From Fibrobacter sp. UWB11 (GTDB taxonomy: Bacteria; Fibrobacterota; Fibrobacteria; Fibrobacterales; Fibrobacteraceae), in the NCBI RefSeq assembly GCF_900143015.1, contig NZ_FSRT01000002.1, positions 558,001 to 622,000 on the forward strand: a DNA stretch of 64,000 bases. Direction: 5' to 3'. The notes under the pieces were generated by a model that was given only the letters and a program-made list of their open reading frames with translations, was not told where the DNA came from and did no database searches. Every line of letters starts with the position of its first letter. Positions within the stretch are counted from its first letter, which is position 1. Positions 54,672-63,350 of the stretch are shown in pieces. A program made the position numbers and the translations under genes.

Positions 54672-55409
54672 CTAATCCAAGCGGAAAGAATCGCCGAGAT
54701 AAATGCGGCGCGCTTCTGGGTCTTCGGCCAAGTGTTGCGAAGAACCTTCCGTGAGCACCTGGCTCTTGTACATGATGTAGGCACGGTCGGTAATCGAAAG
54801 CGTTTCGCGCACGTTGTGGTCTGTAATAAGCACGCCCATGCCGCGGTCCTTGAGTTCCGAAATGATGGACTGAATGTCGGCAACGGCAATCGGGTCAATG
54901 CCCGCAAACGGTTCATCGAGCAAGAGGAACGACGGGTCACTTGCAAGAGCACGTGCAATTTCAAGACGGCGGCGTTCGCCACCGGAGCAGCTCATGGACT
55001 TCGTCTTACGGATGTGCGTAATCTTGAATTCTTCGAGAAGTTGTTCCAACTTCTTTTTGCGCTCGGCACGCTTCATGTCTTGCGTTTCGAGAATCGCCAT
55101 AATGTTATCTTCAACGGAGAGCTTGCGGAAGATGGATGCTTCTTGCGGGAGGTAACCCACACCGAGGCGGGCGCGCTTGTACATCGGCTTGTCCGTCATC
55201 TCGATATCGTCCAAGAAGATGTGACCTGCATCCGGGCGGACCATGCCCACAATCATGTAGAACGTGGTCGTCTTGCCGGCACCATTCGGACCAAGGAGCC
55301 CGACGATTTCGCCCTGCGAAACTTGAATGGAGACATCGCTCACCACCTGACGGTGGCCATAAATCTTGCGCAGTTTGTCGGTGCGTATCGTGCTAACCAA
55401 ATTTTTCAC
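54672..55409 (-). CDS. lptB: Lipopolysaccharide export ATPase LptB
   Basis: The 245-residue ABC ATPase has Walker [10 protein letters not shown] near residue 40, the signature [19 protein letters not shown] near 140, Walker [13 protein letters not shown] and the H-loop [10 protein letters not shown]. It powers LPS extraction from the inner membrane with LptF, LptG and LptC. It sits between the lptA-type gene and rpoN as in proteobacteria; its start overlaps the previous gene end by 4 bp. Confidence 0.96.
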   Translation of the reverse strand: MKNLVSTIRTDKLRKIYGHRQVVSDVSIQVSQGEIVGLLGPNGAGKTTTFYMIVGMVRPDAGHIFLDDIEMTDKPMYKRARLGVGYLPQEASIFRKLSVEDNIMAILETQDMKRAERKKKLEQLLEEFKITHIRKTKSMSCSGGERRRLEIARALASDPSFLLLDEPFAGIDPIAVADIQSIISELKDRGMGVLITDHNVRETLSITDRAYIMYKSQVLTEGSSQHLAEDPEARRIYLGDSFRLD

Positions 55410-56752
55410 TGTGCGTCCTCCGTTTTCTCAGTTTCGTCCGCCGGCTTTGCGGTTTCTCTCCGACGCTTGATAAGATTTCTCAACTTTCTATCTTTCACGG
55501 ACTTTTCAAGCTTTGCCGAATCATCGCCCTTTAAGCTCGGCGTTGCATTTTTTTCTTTTGCGGCAAGCGAATCAAGCCTCGCGAGCGAATCTTTCTTGGC
55601 GTTTTCCTTGATGCGGTTTGCCTTTTCCAAGTCGATAAATCGCCCACTTGCATTTGTCTTTCTGCCCATGAGCTTGAGCGACTTCACCGCATTTTTCTGA
55701 GCATCGAACAAGATATGAATCGTATCGCCCGTTGCTTCGTTCTTGCCAGAAACAGTCCTGTCCTTTTTCACGTAAAAGTAGGTGCTCTGCGCCTTGCCCG
55801 AAACAACTGCGCGGTCCATGCGCCCCTTTTTAAAATACAAATCGAGGCGGTCTCCGTCCATCAAATTGCGATATTCCGTCAAGTCCGTTTCGTAGAAAAA
55901 GCCCTTGGCGTTCAAGTTCACGTAAAGACGTTCAATTTTTCCCTTTTGGAATTCGCAGTAGAGCGTGTCGCCAAAGGCTTCGGTCACGTTGCCGGGATTA
56001 CCACGTTTGGGGGCTTCGTTCTGGATGCCGTGCGCGTTGCGGATCACGAGTGCTGACTTGAGCATCTTCCCCGTTTCATCGAGCACGAGGAAAATGGAAT
56101 CGCCCGTGAGGTGGTAATTTTTCATATCGCAAGTCGGGTGGCCCTTCATGCTAAGCCAATTCTCCTTGCGATTAAAGTAACCCGTATCGCAAGTGACCAC
56201 GAGATCTTTCTGCGTGAGCTTTACGTTCTGAAAGGCTTGCGCAAAGCTATTCTTCTTGTCGAAAATGAGGGACTTGGATTCAATCGTTACGGTATCGATT
56301 TTTCCGTCCTTTTGCTTTTCGTACTGATAAAGTTTCGGCGCCATCGGGATGGTCACGATGTCTTCTTTGCGGTCGTACTTGAGGTACTGACCGGTCATGA
56401 GATAATTGCCCGCAGAATCGCCTGCGCTCACTTCGCCGGAGGCAATTGCAATTTCACTCTTTCTTTGGTAAGAGCCATTTCTTGCGCGCACAAATCCGGA
56501 TGGATGCGTGAAGAGGAACCCGCCGCCACATTCAACCGTTTCGTTATTGCGATTCCAAGAAGCGCGCTGCGTCTTAAATGCAACGCTATCGTGAACAAAG
56601 TGAACGTTGCCGGTCAAAAGGAGCGTTCCGCGCTTGCGGGACACATCAAGGTTGTCGGCGTGATACATGATAAGCGGCGAGGACTGCGCAAAAGCGAAAG
56701 TACACGCAAGGAAGGTTGCAGCGATGAAGAAGAGTGCGCGGAATTTCATCAC
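55406..56752 (-). CDS. lptA: LptA/OstA-like periplasmic LPS transport protein
   Basis: The 448-residue protein has a signal peptide (FAFA) and repeated OstA-type strands ([46 protein letters not shown]). It is more than twice as long as E. coli LptA (about 185 residues) and has a Lys-rich C-terminal tail. It would bridge inner and outer membrane for LPS. The length suggests an extended bridge or a fused LptD-like N-domain region. It lies between lptC and lptB with short overlaps. Confidence 0.83.
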   Translation of the reverse strand: MMKFRALFFIAATFLACTFAFAQSSPLIMYHADNLDVSRKRGTLLLTGNVHFVHDSVAFKTQRASWNRNNETVECGGGFLFTHPSGFVRARNGSYQRKSEIAIASGEVSAGDSAGNYLMTGQYLKYDRKEDIVTIPMAPKLYQYEKQKDGKIDTVTIESKSLIFDKKNSFAQAFQNVKLTQKDLVVTCDTGYFNRKENWLSMKGHPTCDMKNYHLTGDSIFLVLDETGKMLKSALVIRNAHGIQNEAPKRGNPGNVTEAFGDTLYCEFQKGKIERLYVNLNAKGFFYETDLTEYRNLMDGDRLDLYFKKGRMDRAVVSGKAQSTYFYVKKDRTVSGKNEATGDTIHILFDAQKNAVKSLKLMGRKTNASGRFIDLEKANRIKENAKKDSLARLDSLAAKEKNATPSLKGDDSAKLEKSVKDRKLRNLIKRRRETAKPADETEKTEDAQ

Positions 56753-57498
56753 GGTTTCCCTGCCTTTGTATTGAGCGGGAGAGCGCGTGGCAAAAGCTTT
56801 TTGGAAGGCGACGACGTGGGCTTTGATGCCGGAGCGGCCTGCGATGACGAGGACGGCGGATTGTTCAGACGTTCCGCCTCAGCCTGTCGTTTGTCTTCAT
56901 CCTTCATACGCTTTGCAGCATCCTGGAAAATGCCCGTCACGTTCGAAAGGATTTTCCAGTTATCGAACTGCGCATCACTTTCAAAACCAACACCTTGTAA
57001 CACGTCGCCATCTTCGGAAACAACGCGCACATAGCTTGCGGTTCTGACCAAATTATCTTTCTTGTTCCAGAGGAGCGAATCGGCACGGACCGAGGCGCCC
57101 TTAGGAGTCAGCGCATAAACGTGACCATAAGCGTAAACGTACGTGAACGTCATGTCGAGACTGCCGGAGTCCGCACGCAAGAACGCCACACGCTCGCCGA
57201 TGGAATCGTAAATGTCCACGAACACCGGACGCACCGTCACGATTTCCTTGTCGGCCCAGCGTTCCAGATAAGCGGTTTTCAGGCGCCAGTTGAGCACGCC
57301 CTTATCGTAGCTGTCGAGAAGAGTCGTATCGGTAAAGAGCATCTGCGGGCGCTCAACGCGAATCCAGGGTTTGGGTTCTTCGATTTCTTCGCAACCAAGC
57401 AAAAATGCAGCTAGGATGGCACACGCAAAAACGCCCCACAAGCGGGAAGCCGGTGTAAGCATATTTTGAATGTTCTGCAAAAATTGCGCCACAAACAC
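56749..57498 (-). CDS. lptC: LptC-like lipoprotein
   Basis: The 249-residue protein has a membrane segment ending in a lipobox (AAFLLGC), unlike E. coli LptC, which is helix-anchored. It continues with an LptC beta region (about 50-190: WRLKTAYLERWADKEIVTV, RADSGSLDMTFTYVYAYGHV). A Ser/Pro tail ends it. It is the first gene of the lpt-rpoN cluster. The GTG at 57498 lies 8 nt after a TATATT box; the ATG at 57462 (MLTPASRL) is an alternative start. Confidence 0.78.
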   Translation of the reverse strand: MFVAQFLQNIQNMLTPASRLWGVFACAILAAFLLGCEEIEEPKPWIRVERPQMLFTDTTLLDSYDKGVLNWRLKTAYLERWADKEIVTVRPVFVDIYDSIGERVAFLRADSGSLDMTFTYVYAYGHVYALTPKGASVRADSLLWNKKDNLVRTASYVRVVSEDGDVLQGVGFESDAQFDNWKILSNVTGIFQDAAKRMKDEDKRQAEAERLNNPPSSSSQAAPASKPTSSPSKKLLPRALPLNTKAGKP

Positions 57499-57585
57499 AA
57501 ATTACAAATATAAAGGCACGTTATTTAGGGTTTTCTCGGAAATTTGAGGGAATTTGGGCGGATTTTCTGAAGATAAAGGGCATTA

Positions 57586-57897
57586 TCACGCAGAAAGAGT
57601 TTTAAGCAGCTCTTTCTTAGTTGCTCCCAAAGCAAAAAACATCTTAATCATCAACTCAAGCGAAACGCTCGCATCCGCATGCTCCACTTTTGCATAACGA
57701 GATTGACTTGTTTTTGCGATAGCCGCAGCAGACACTTGAGTTTCACCAATTTTTTTTCTTTTTGCAATGAGAGCTTTTGCCAAAGCAACTTTCATTTCAA
57801 CAATAGCCATTTCAGCAGGACTCAACTCAAGGAATTCATCCACATCACCAACTACCCAGCCCTTCTTCTGCAATCTTTCTTTTTTTGCTTGATCCAT
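57586..57897 (-). CDS. XRE-type antitoxin
   Basis: The 103-residue protein has a Cro/C1-type helix-turn-helix (KKIGETQVSAAAIAKTSQSR, about 48-67) in its C-terminal half. It starts 3 nt after the stop of a RelE/HigB-type toxin gene, with the toxin first, the higBA order. It should neutralise the toxin and bind the palindrome upstream of the operon. The DNA of the pair is A+T-rich. Confidence 0.85.
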   Translation of the reverse strand: MDQAKKERLQKKGWVVGDVDEFLELSPAEMAIVEMKVALAKALIAKRKKIGETQVSAAAIAKTSQSRYAKVEHADASVSLELMIKMFFALGATKKELLKTLSA

Positions 57898-57900
57898 AAT

Positions 57901-58236
57901 CTAACGCTCCATATCATAAAATTTCAAACGCTTACGACACAAGTTTATCACCTCATCAGGCGTTTTGTTCGTTTTCTTTTCTAACCACAAAACCACAATA
58001 ATTGCATCTGCATCTACACGATAAAACAGCCTCCAAATTTTATTTTCGTCTTGAATTCGTAACTCGTGACAATGAACTCCAATTGACGGCATCGGACGAC
58101 TTTGTGGCAAAGACAGGTTCACCCCCAATTGCAACAATCGTAACAAGTATCCAGCTTCAATCCTCGCTTTCTGTGACAATGGTGGAGTTTTCGGCAGTGC
58201 ATGCAACCAAACTAAAGGTTTATGTTTCGTACTCAT
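57901..58236 (-). CDS. RelE/HigB-type toxin (Gp49-like)
   Basis: The 111-residue protein matches the phage-derived Gp49-like/HigB toxin family: LVWLHALPKTPPLS near the start, RLLQLGVNLSLPQSRPMPSIG, HELRIQDENKIWRLFYRVDADAIIVVLW and a late KKTNKTP. Such toxins are ribosome-dependent mRNA nucleases. The antitoxin follows directly. The upstream palindrome TTGACAT-A-ATGTCAA is the likely autoregulation site. Confidence 0.85.
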   Translation of the reverse strand: MSTKHKPLVWLHALPKTPPLSQKARIEAGYLLRLLQLGVNLSLPQSRPMPSIGVHCHELRIQDENKIWRLFYRVDADAIIVVLWLEKKTNKTPDEVINLCRKRLKFYDMER

Positions 58237-58252
58237 AAAATATATATCAGAT

Positions 58253-58267
58253 TTGACATAATGTCAA
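58253..58267. promoter_or_regulatory. Toxin-antitoxin operator
   Basis: The 15-bp palindrome TTGACAT-A-ATGTCAA contains a TTGACA (-35-like on the minus strand) and lies 17 nt before the toxin ATG. A related half-site GGGACATTATG lies at 58283-58293. Confidence 0.6.
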
Positions 58268-58500
58268 TAGTTTAAAGTTAATGGGACATTATGCATTTTG
58301 CAAACTCCATGCCAAAGCAAAAATTGCCGATTTTGATTAAAAATCGGCAGTTTTATCAAAACGTAAAAGTGATTAATCGATTAAATCACTGATTAATCAG
58401 TTTTTCAAAATTTCCTTTATAACTTTTTATACATTCAAAAAAGGACTGTCCGAAATTGCGTAATTTGGGGACATTCAACAATTTTTCACCCACAAATGCA

Positions 58501-58506
58501 TATATT
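58501..58506 (+). promoter_or_regulatory. -10 box 6 nt before a start codon
   Basis: TATATT, AATACC, ATG at 58513; no Shine-Dalgarno. Confidence 0.5.
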
Positions 58507-58512
58507 AATACC

Positions 58513-59535
58513 ATGATTAATTTCTTTCTACAAATTTTTGGAGACTTGAAACTTACTTCATCCCTTTTTATGTTCTCCTTGACTTTAGGCATTCCTTGTC
58601 TTTTTGGTTTTCTATGCTCAGTTTTTTACCGACATTTTAAATTCAAGCTTCTGTGGATTACGCTTTGGTCCACAATTCTGTGCACTTTTATCGGAGCCTG
58701 CATTTATTTCACAAACGGAGCGATCAACTCTAACCAGCCAAACAGTAACATAGCTCATCTAACAATAATTGCATTCAGCCTAATCATATTACTTCACGTA
58801 GCATGTTTATTTTATAGCAAATTTTTCCGGATAAAAAAGATTTTCCACTGGTTATTCGTCTTGCTGATTCCCATAGCCTCATTTTTTATTATGGCATTTT
58901 GGATGTGGAATGCAGCAAAAGAACCCTGGGGTTCAATTGCTGAATCACCCCTGCAAAGTGCAGACCTTGAAAACACATCGGACGCAGAATACGAAATAGA
59001 GTATTCATTTATCGAAAAAGGCTGGCATGAATTCAGCACAGTAATTTTCCGCAAGCAGAATTCCGATATTACATATCGTACCATATACAGCATGTGCGAC
59101 GACTTCGCCTATAAAGGCGATTCCATTTACGATGATTTCGTCCTAAGAAGGAGCGATTATGCAGGAGACACCAGCCAATGGAACAATCTAGATGATAAAA
59201 GAATTTCCATCGTGGAGGAATTGAAAAGAAAAATCGAAGAATATGAAATCGAATATTCTTGGGAAAACAGCAGCTCTTTTCCATACACTATTTTATACGG
59301 TGACCCAGTCATCGTTTCGTTGAAAAATTTTAAAAGCCAAACTCGCAAAGAACTTGTTCTAAAAAATTCTTCGGAAGCAGGCGTCCACAAAGCCATCGCC
59401 ATAGAAAAACTCATGCGCAAAGCATGGCCTGCACGCGAAGCATTCACAAAGCTTACGGAAGAAGAAGTAATACAAAACTGCTGGGAAGCCCAAAAGAATC
59501 AACCCCATCCCCGTTTCAAAGAATTTATCCTCTAA
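58513..59535 (+). CDS. Unknown membrane protein with soluble C-terminal domain
   Basis: The start at 58513 (MINFFLQIFGDL) gives 340 residues. Four membrane helices (about 15-150: FGFLCSVFYRHF, LWSTILCTFIGACIYF, LTIIAFSLIILLHVACLFY, LLIPIASFFIMAFWMW) precede a soluble region of about 190 residues rich in acid and aromatic residues. No known domain was recognised. The region is A+T-rich, next to a toxin-antitoxin pair, so recent acquisition is possible. It has a -10 box 6 nt before the ATG. Confidence 0.7.
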   Translation: MINFFLQIFGDLKLTSSLFMFSLTLGIPCLFGFLCSVFYRHFKFKLLWITLWSTILCTFIGACIYFTNGAINSNQPNSNIAHLTIIAFSLIILLHVACLFYSKFFRIKKIFHWLFVLLIPIASFFIMAFWMWNAAKEPWGSIAESPLQSADLENTSDAEYEIEYSFIEKGWHEFSTVIFRKQNSDITYRTIYSMCDDFAYKGDSIYDDFVLRRSDYAGDTSQWNNLDDKRISIVEELKRKIEEYEIEYSWENSSSFPYTILYGDPVIVSLKNFKSQTRKELVLKNSSEAGVHKAIAIEKLMRKAWPAREAFTKLTEEEVIQNCWEAQKNQPHPRFKEFIL

Positions 59536-59594
59536 GCAGCAAAGCTGCAATCGGCTATTAGGAACAGGTCCGATTATTTTTAGTTTCCTCAAAA

Positions 59595-59666
59595 AAGGTG
59601 ACCCCGGCACTGAGGCCGGGGTGACATTGTAAAGGGGATTCCCGCTCGGTGGCGGGAATGACAATG
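59595..59666. repeat. Two adjacent palindromic repeats
   Basis: ACCCCGGC-ACTGAG-GCCGGGGT-GACA at 59601-59626 and ATTCCCGC-TCGGTG-GCGGGAAT-GACA at 59638-59663. Both keep the 8-6-8 layout and GACA tail but differ in arm sequence. Confidence 0.85.
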
Positions 59667-59670
59667 CTAA

Positions 59671-60144
59671 TTAGCCTTCGCGGCCAAGCATGAAAGCCTT
59701 CTTGTTGCCTTCGTGGAACTTTTCGGCAAAGAGCTTGTTCAAAGCGACGAGCCACTGTTCAACGGTGAAGTCGAAGTACTTGCTGAGCTTGCCGAGCATG
59801 GCGACATTCAAAGCCTTCACGTTTTCGAGCTTGGAAACATCGATGTCCGCCGGCGTGAGGAGCACGCCACCCTGCTTCATGTAGGCTTCGTTCACGACAA
59901 CCTGCGTTTCGTCAAAGACAACGAGGTAGTCGGCTTCGCCGCACGGGATCATCGGGGACTGCACTTCTTCATCTTTTGCAAAGCGCACGTCAGAAGCGAT
60001 GGAACCGCCGCGCTGGCTCATGCCATGGACTTCGGCTTTTTTCACATCGTAACCTTGTTCGAAAACGAGTTCGGCCATCACGTCACTAGCCTTGATAACA
60101 CCTGTGCCACCGAGGCCTGCAAATTTAACGTTCATTACGCTCAT
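59671..60144 (-). CDS. iorB: Indolepyruvate ferredoxin oxidoreductase beta subunit
   Basis: The 157-residue protein is the gamma-type (POR) domain of IorB: VKFAGLGGTGVIKASDVMAE, AEVHGMSQRGGSIASDVRFA, PCGEADYLVVFDETQVV. It is a little shorter than typical IorB (about 190). With IorA it oxidises aryl-pyruvates, passing electrons to ferredoxin, in amino-acid catabolism or the reverse synthesis from acyl-CoA. It follows iorA by 18 nt. Confidence 0.9.
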   Translation of the reverse strand: MSVMNVKFAGLGGTGVIKASDVMAELVFEQGYDVKKAEVHGMSQRGGSIASDVRFAKDEEVQSPMIPCGEADYLVVFDETQVVVNEAYMKQGGVLLTPADIDVSKLENVKALNVAMLGKLSKYFDFTVEQWLVALNKLFAEKFHEGNKKAFMLGREG

Positions 60145-60162
60145 AATTATTCAACCTCTCTA

Positions 60163-61830
60163 TTAAAAGTTATTGTTCTTCTTGGCAGCGGCTTCTGCTT
60201 CGGCGAGGGCCTTTTCGGCCTTTTCCTTGTTCGCCTTGTCCCAGGCAAGAATGCTCTTGAGGGCGAGAATGCAGGGGCTCTTAGCGACGATCAAAGTGAG
60301 TTCGTCCTTTTCGAGGGATTCCTTCACGAGGCGCTTGAATTCTTCCGGTTCCTTGACCTGGTTCACTTCGTAGACGTTGTCGAAACCGGCGACCTTTGCA
60401 ACTTCCTTGTAGTCAATCTTGTATGCCGGAGAGTGGTCGAGGTGACGGCCCGTACCCGGGTGTTCCTGCTGACCGGTCATAGCAGTAATGCTGTTGTCGA
60501 GAATGATAACGACATGGCCAGTTTCCGGACGGTTGTAACCAGCTTCCACAAGGCCGGTGATGCCGCTGTGAACAAACGTAGAGTCGCCAATCACGGAGAC
60601 AACGCGCTTTGCCTGTTCACGCGGAAGCACGTTACGGAGACCGATACCCATACCGATTGCGGCACCCATGTCAATCATGTAGTCCATGGCGCTGATGGGC
60701 GGGAGAGCGGCGAGCGTGTAGCAGCCGATGTCACCGGAAACGATGCAGTCGAGTTCCTTGAGCACGGCGAAGGAGCTGCGGTGCGGGCAGCCCGGGCAGA
60801 GCATAGGCGGCTTACCCTTGACCGGAACCGGATCCGGGTTCTTGTCGCCAGCGATAATGCGGCGGACGCGGTTCACGTCGAGTTCACCAAAACGGAAAAT
60901 CGGGTCAAACTTGCTTTCGCACTGGATGCCTGCGGCCTTGATGTTTTCAGCAAGCCACGGGTCGTTTTCTTCGATGACCATGAGGCGCTTGCCTTCGAAC
61001 TTCTTGGCGAAATCCTTGATGAGCTGCATCGGCAGCGGGTATGTCATACCGAGTTTGAGGATGCTTGCTTCCGGGGCGGCTTCGCGGACGTGGTGGTAGC
61101 TGATGCCGCTCACGATGATACCGAAGTCAGCGCTGCGCATTTCGACCTTGTTCGGGCCTTCGGCAACGTTCCAAGCTTCCATTTCGTCCATCTTGGCGCG
61201 GAGGCGACGGCCAGCCGGCTTCGAGAAGCCAGGCACCATCACATGCTGGGCGATATTGCGTTCAAAGTTCGGCACCATTGCCGGGAGTTCTTCCTTCGGC
61301 ACGACGATAGACTTGGAATGGTCCACGCGGGTGGTCATGCGGAGGATGACAGGAATCTTGAACTTTTCGCTCGTCTGCATGGCGATGCGGAAGAAGTCGT
61401 AAGCTTCCTGGGAGTTGGACGGTTCGAACATCGGGCAAACGGAGGCCTTCGCGTGGTTACGCGTATCCTGTTCGTTCTGGGAACTGCCCTGGCCCGGATC
61501 ATCGGCAACAATCCAAACCATGCCGCCATCGACACCCGTGTAAGTTGCGGTATAGAGAACATCACTTGCCACATTCAAGCCAACCATCTTCATGGTGACA
61601 ACACTGCGGGCGTGTCCAAAAGCGGCACCGAGAGCGACTTCGGCAGCGACCTTTTCGTTCGGAGCCCACTGGGCATAGCCACCCAGTTCAGAGTAATCTT
61701 CCAAGATTTCGGTGGACGGAGTTCCCGGATAACCTGCGGCAAGCTGCACATTGCAATGACGCATGGAAAGGGAAATGGCTTCGTTGCCCGAAATCAGCAT
61801 CTTTTTCGCATTTGGATCAAAAGCTGGCAT
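60163..61830 (-). CDS. iorA: Indolepyruvate ferredoxin oxidoreductase alpha subunit, lacking the ferredoxin domain
   Basis: The 555-residue protein has the POR N-terminal domain (ISGNEAISLSMRHCNVQLAAGYPGTPSTE) and the TPP-binding domain (CPGCPHRSSFAVL near residue 345, GDIGCYTL near 370, GDSTFVHSGITGL near 420, NSITAMTGQQEHPGTG near 455). Usual IorA proteins continue with a C-terminal region holding two 4Fe-4S clusters. Here the chain stops after VAKSPCILALK with an Ala/Lys-rich tail (KALAEAEAAAKKNNNF). The electron path must therefore differ or use another subunit. The Shine-Dalgarno AAGGAAT precedes the ATG. Confidence 0.92.
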   Translation of the reverse strand: MPAFDPNAKKMLISGNEAISLSMRHCNVQLAAGYPGTPSTEILEDYSELGGYAQWAPNEKVAAEVALGAAFGHARSVVTMKMVGLNVASDVLYTATYTGVDGGMVWIVADDPGQGSSQNEQDTRNHAKASVCPMFEPSNSQEAYDFFRIAMQTSEKFKIPVILRMTTRVDHSKSIVVPKEELPAMVPNFERNIAQHVMVPGFSKPAGRRLRAKMDEMEAWNVAEGPNKVEMRSADFGIIVSGISYHHVREAAPEASILKLGMTYPLPMQLIKDFAKKFEGKRLMVIEENDPWLAENIKAAGIQCESKFDPIFRFGELDVNRVRRIIAGDKNPDPVPVKGKPPMLCPGCPHRSSFAVLKELDCIVSGDIGCYTLAALPPISAMDYMIDMGAAIGMGIGLRNVLPREQAKRVVSVIGDSTFVHSGITGLVEAGYNRPETGHVVIILDNSITAMTGQQEHPGTGRHLDHSPAYKIDYKEVAKVAGFDNVYEVNQVKEPEEFKRLVKESLEKDELTLIVAKSPCILALKSILAWDKANKEKAEKALAEAEAAAKKNNNF

Positions 61831-61985
61831 GATATTCCTTTTTTGTTTTAATCGTTTTTAAACGAACTGCAATATAGAAAAAAACTATTTTGCGCATCCT
61901 TGGCACGGACTTCAAGAAACGCGAAAACAAGAAGTAATTTTTTGTTATATATTATTAGAGTTTTAAAGCTATATAAAACAACGAA

Positions 61986-62016
61986 GGAGATGCCCGCTCG
62001 GAGGCGGGCATGACAA
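61986..62016. repeat. Palindromic repeat, ATGCCCGC arms
   Basis: GGAG, ATGCCCGC, loop TCGGAG, GCGGGCAT, then GACAAG. Confidence 0.8.
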
Positions 62017-62043
62017 GTTTAGGATTAAAATAAGAGGAAAAAA

Positions 62044-63222
62044 ATGATCGTTTCTAATTTTAGCGATAGCATTAAGTTCGTTGGGGTAGATGACCGCGAG
62101 ATTGATTTATTTGAGGGGCAGTACAAGGTTCCTGACGGAGTTTCGTACAATTCCTACGTGATTTTTGACGAGAAGATTGCCGTCACGGATTCCGTGGACG
62201 CACACAAAGTAAACGAATGGCTGACAAATGTTGAAAAAGCACTGCAGGGCAAAACGCCCGACTACCTGATTGTCCATCATTTGGAACCTGACCATGCTGG
62301 CGGTTTTCTCGAATTCATCAAGAAGTACCCGGACGCAACTATTGCCGCATCTGCAAAGGCGCTTACGTTCATTCCGCAGTTCGTCAAGCTCCCCGAAGGC
62401 ACAAAGACGCTCACGCTCAAGGATGGCGACACGCTTTCGCTCGGCAAGCACACGCTAAAGTTTATCGCCGCCCCGATGGTCCACTGGCCCGAAGTCTTGC
62501 TCAGCTACGACGAATCCGAAAAGATTCTGTTCTCGGCCGATGCGTTCGGCACATTCGGACTTTCTGGCAAACTCGGCGAAGACTGGGTGAGCGAAGCAAG
62601 ACGCTACTACATCAACATCGTCGGGAAATATGGCATGCAGGTACAGAGCGTTTTGAAGAAGCTCGCCGATATCGAAGTCAAGACGATTTGCCCGTTGCAC
62701 GGCCCGGTTCTTACAGACAATTTAGATTTCTACATTGACAAGTACAACACCTGGAGTAGCTACACGCCTGAAACGCAGGGCGTGTTTGTCGCCTACGCTG
62801 GCGTTTACGGCCACACGGCAGAAGCTGCGAAAAAGCTCGCCGAATCGCTCCGCGAAAAAGGCGTTGATGTAACGATTATGGATTTGGCCCGCACATATTC
62901 TTCGGAAACAGTCGCACAGGCATTCCGCTACAGCCATCTCGCCGTATGCGCAACAACGCTTGATGCCGGGCTCTTCCCCGCAGCCGAAAAGTTCCTCACG
63001 CACATCAAGGCGAAAAACTACAGCAACCGCAAAGTCGGCATTGTCGAAAATGGCACATGGGCGCCGATGGCCGCGAAGAAAATGCACGAGATTCTCGACA
63101 CGCTCAAGAACGTGACATTCTGCGAAACGACGGTCACACTCAAGTCCGCCCTCGACGAGACTTCCGCCGCAAAGCTCGAAGAACTTGCCGTAGAATTTGC
63201 AAAGGATTTGGGGAAAGAGTAG
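62044..63222 (+). CDS. Flavodiiron protein (FprA-type A flavoprotein)
   Basis: The 392-residue protein has a metallo-beta-lactamase-like diiron domain and a C-terminal flavodoxin domain. Iron ligands are in HHLEPDHAGG near residue 79, HWPEVLL near 147, SADAFG near 165 and CPLHGPVL near 222. The flavodoxin start is VFVAYAGVYGHTAEAAKKLAE near 250. These enzymes reduce O2 or NO in anaerobes, fitting a strict anaerobe like Fibrobacter. The ATG follows AGAGGA. A terminator follows. Confidence 0.95.
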   Translation: MIVSNFSDSIKFVGVDDREIDLFEGQYKVPDGVSYNSYVIFDEKIAVTDSVDAHKVNEWLTNVEKALQGKTPDYLIVHHLEPDHAGGFLEFIKKYPDATIAASAKALTFIPQFVKLPEGTKTLTLKDGDTLSLGKHTLKFIAAPMVHWPEVLLSYDESEKILFSADAFGTFGLSGKLGEDWVSEARRYYINIVGKYGMQVQSVLKKLADIEVKTICPLHGPVLTDNLDFYIDKYNTWSSYTPETQGVFVAYAGVYGHTAEAAKKLAESLREKGVDVTIMDLARTYSSETVAQAFRYSHLAVCATTLDAGLFPAAEKFLTHIKAKNYSNRKVGIVENGTWAPMAAKKMHEILDTLKNVTFCETTVTLKSALDETSAAKLEELAVEFAKDLGKE

Positions 63223-63234
63223 TTTATTTTACGA

Positions 63235-63270
63235 GAAGGCGATGCCGGAACAGAGTCCGGCATGACAACG
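63235..63270. repeat. Palindromic repeat, ATGCCGGA arms
   Basis: ATGCCGGA, loop ACAGAG, TCCGGCAT, GACAAC. The stem equals that at 243-264 in opposite orientation. Confidence 0.8.
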
Positions 63271-63296
63271 AAAAAGTGAATTGCATGAAAAATTGC

Positions 63297-63323
63297 AAAA
63301 AAGTCGGCGGAAGCCGACTTTTT
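63297..63323. terminator. Bidirectional terminator
   Basis: AAGTCGGC/GCCGACTT with GGAA loop, A-run before and T-run after; between the convergent flavodiiron and FGE-like genes. Confidence 0.8.
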
Positions 63324-63350
63324 CGTTTTCAGAGCAGAAGGAAGTAAAAG

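Noticed and set aside
59713-61851. A 712-codon plus-strand open frame opposite iorA and iorB
   Set aside because: It runs across two well-supported minus-strand genes and reflects their codon bias.
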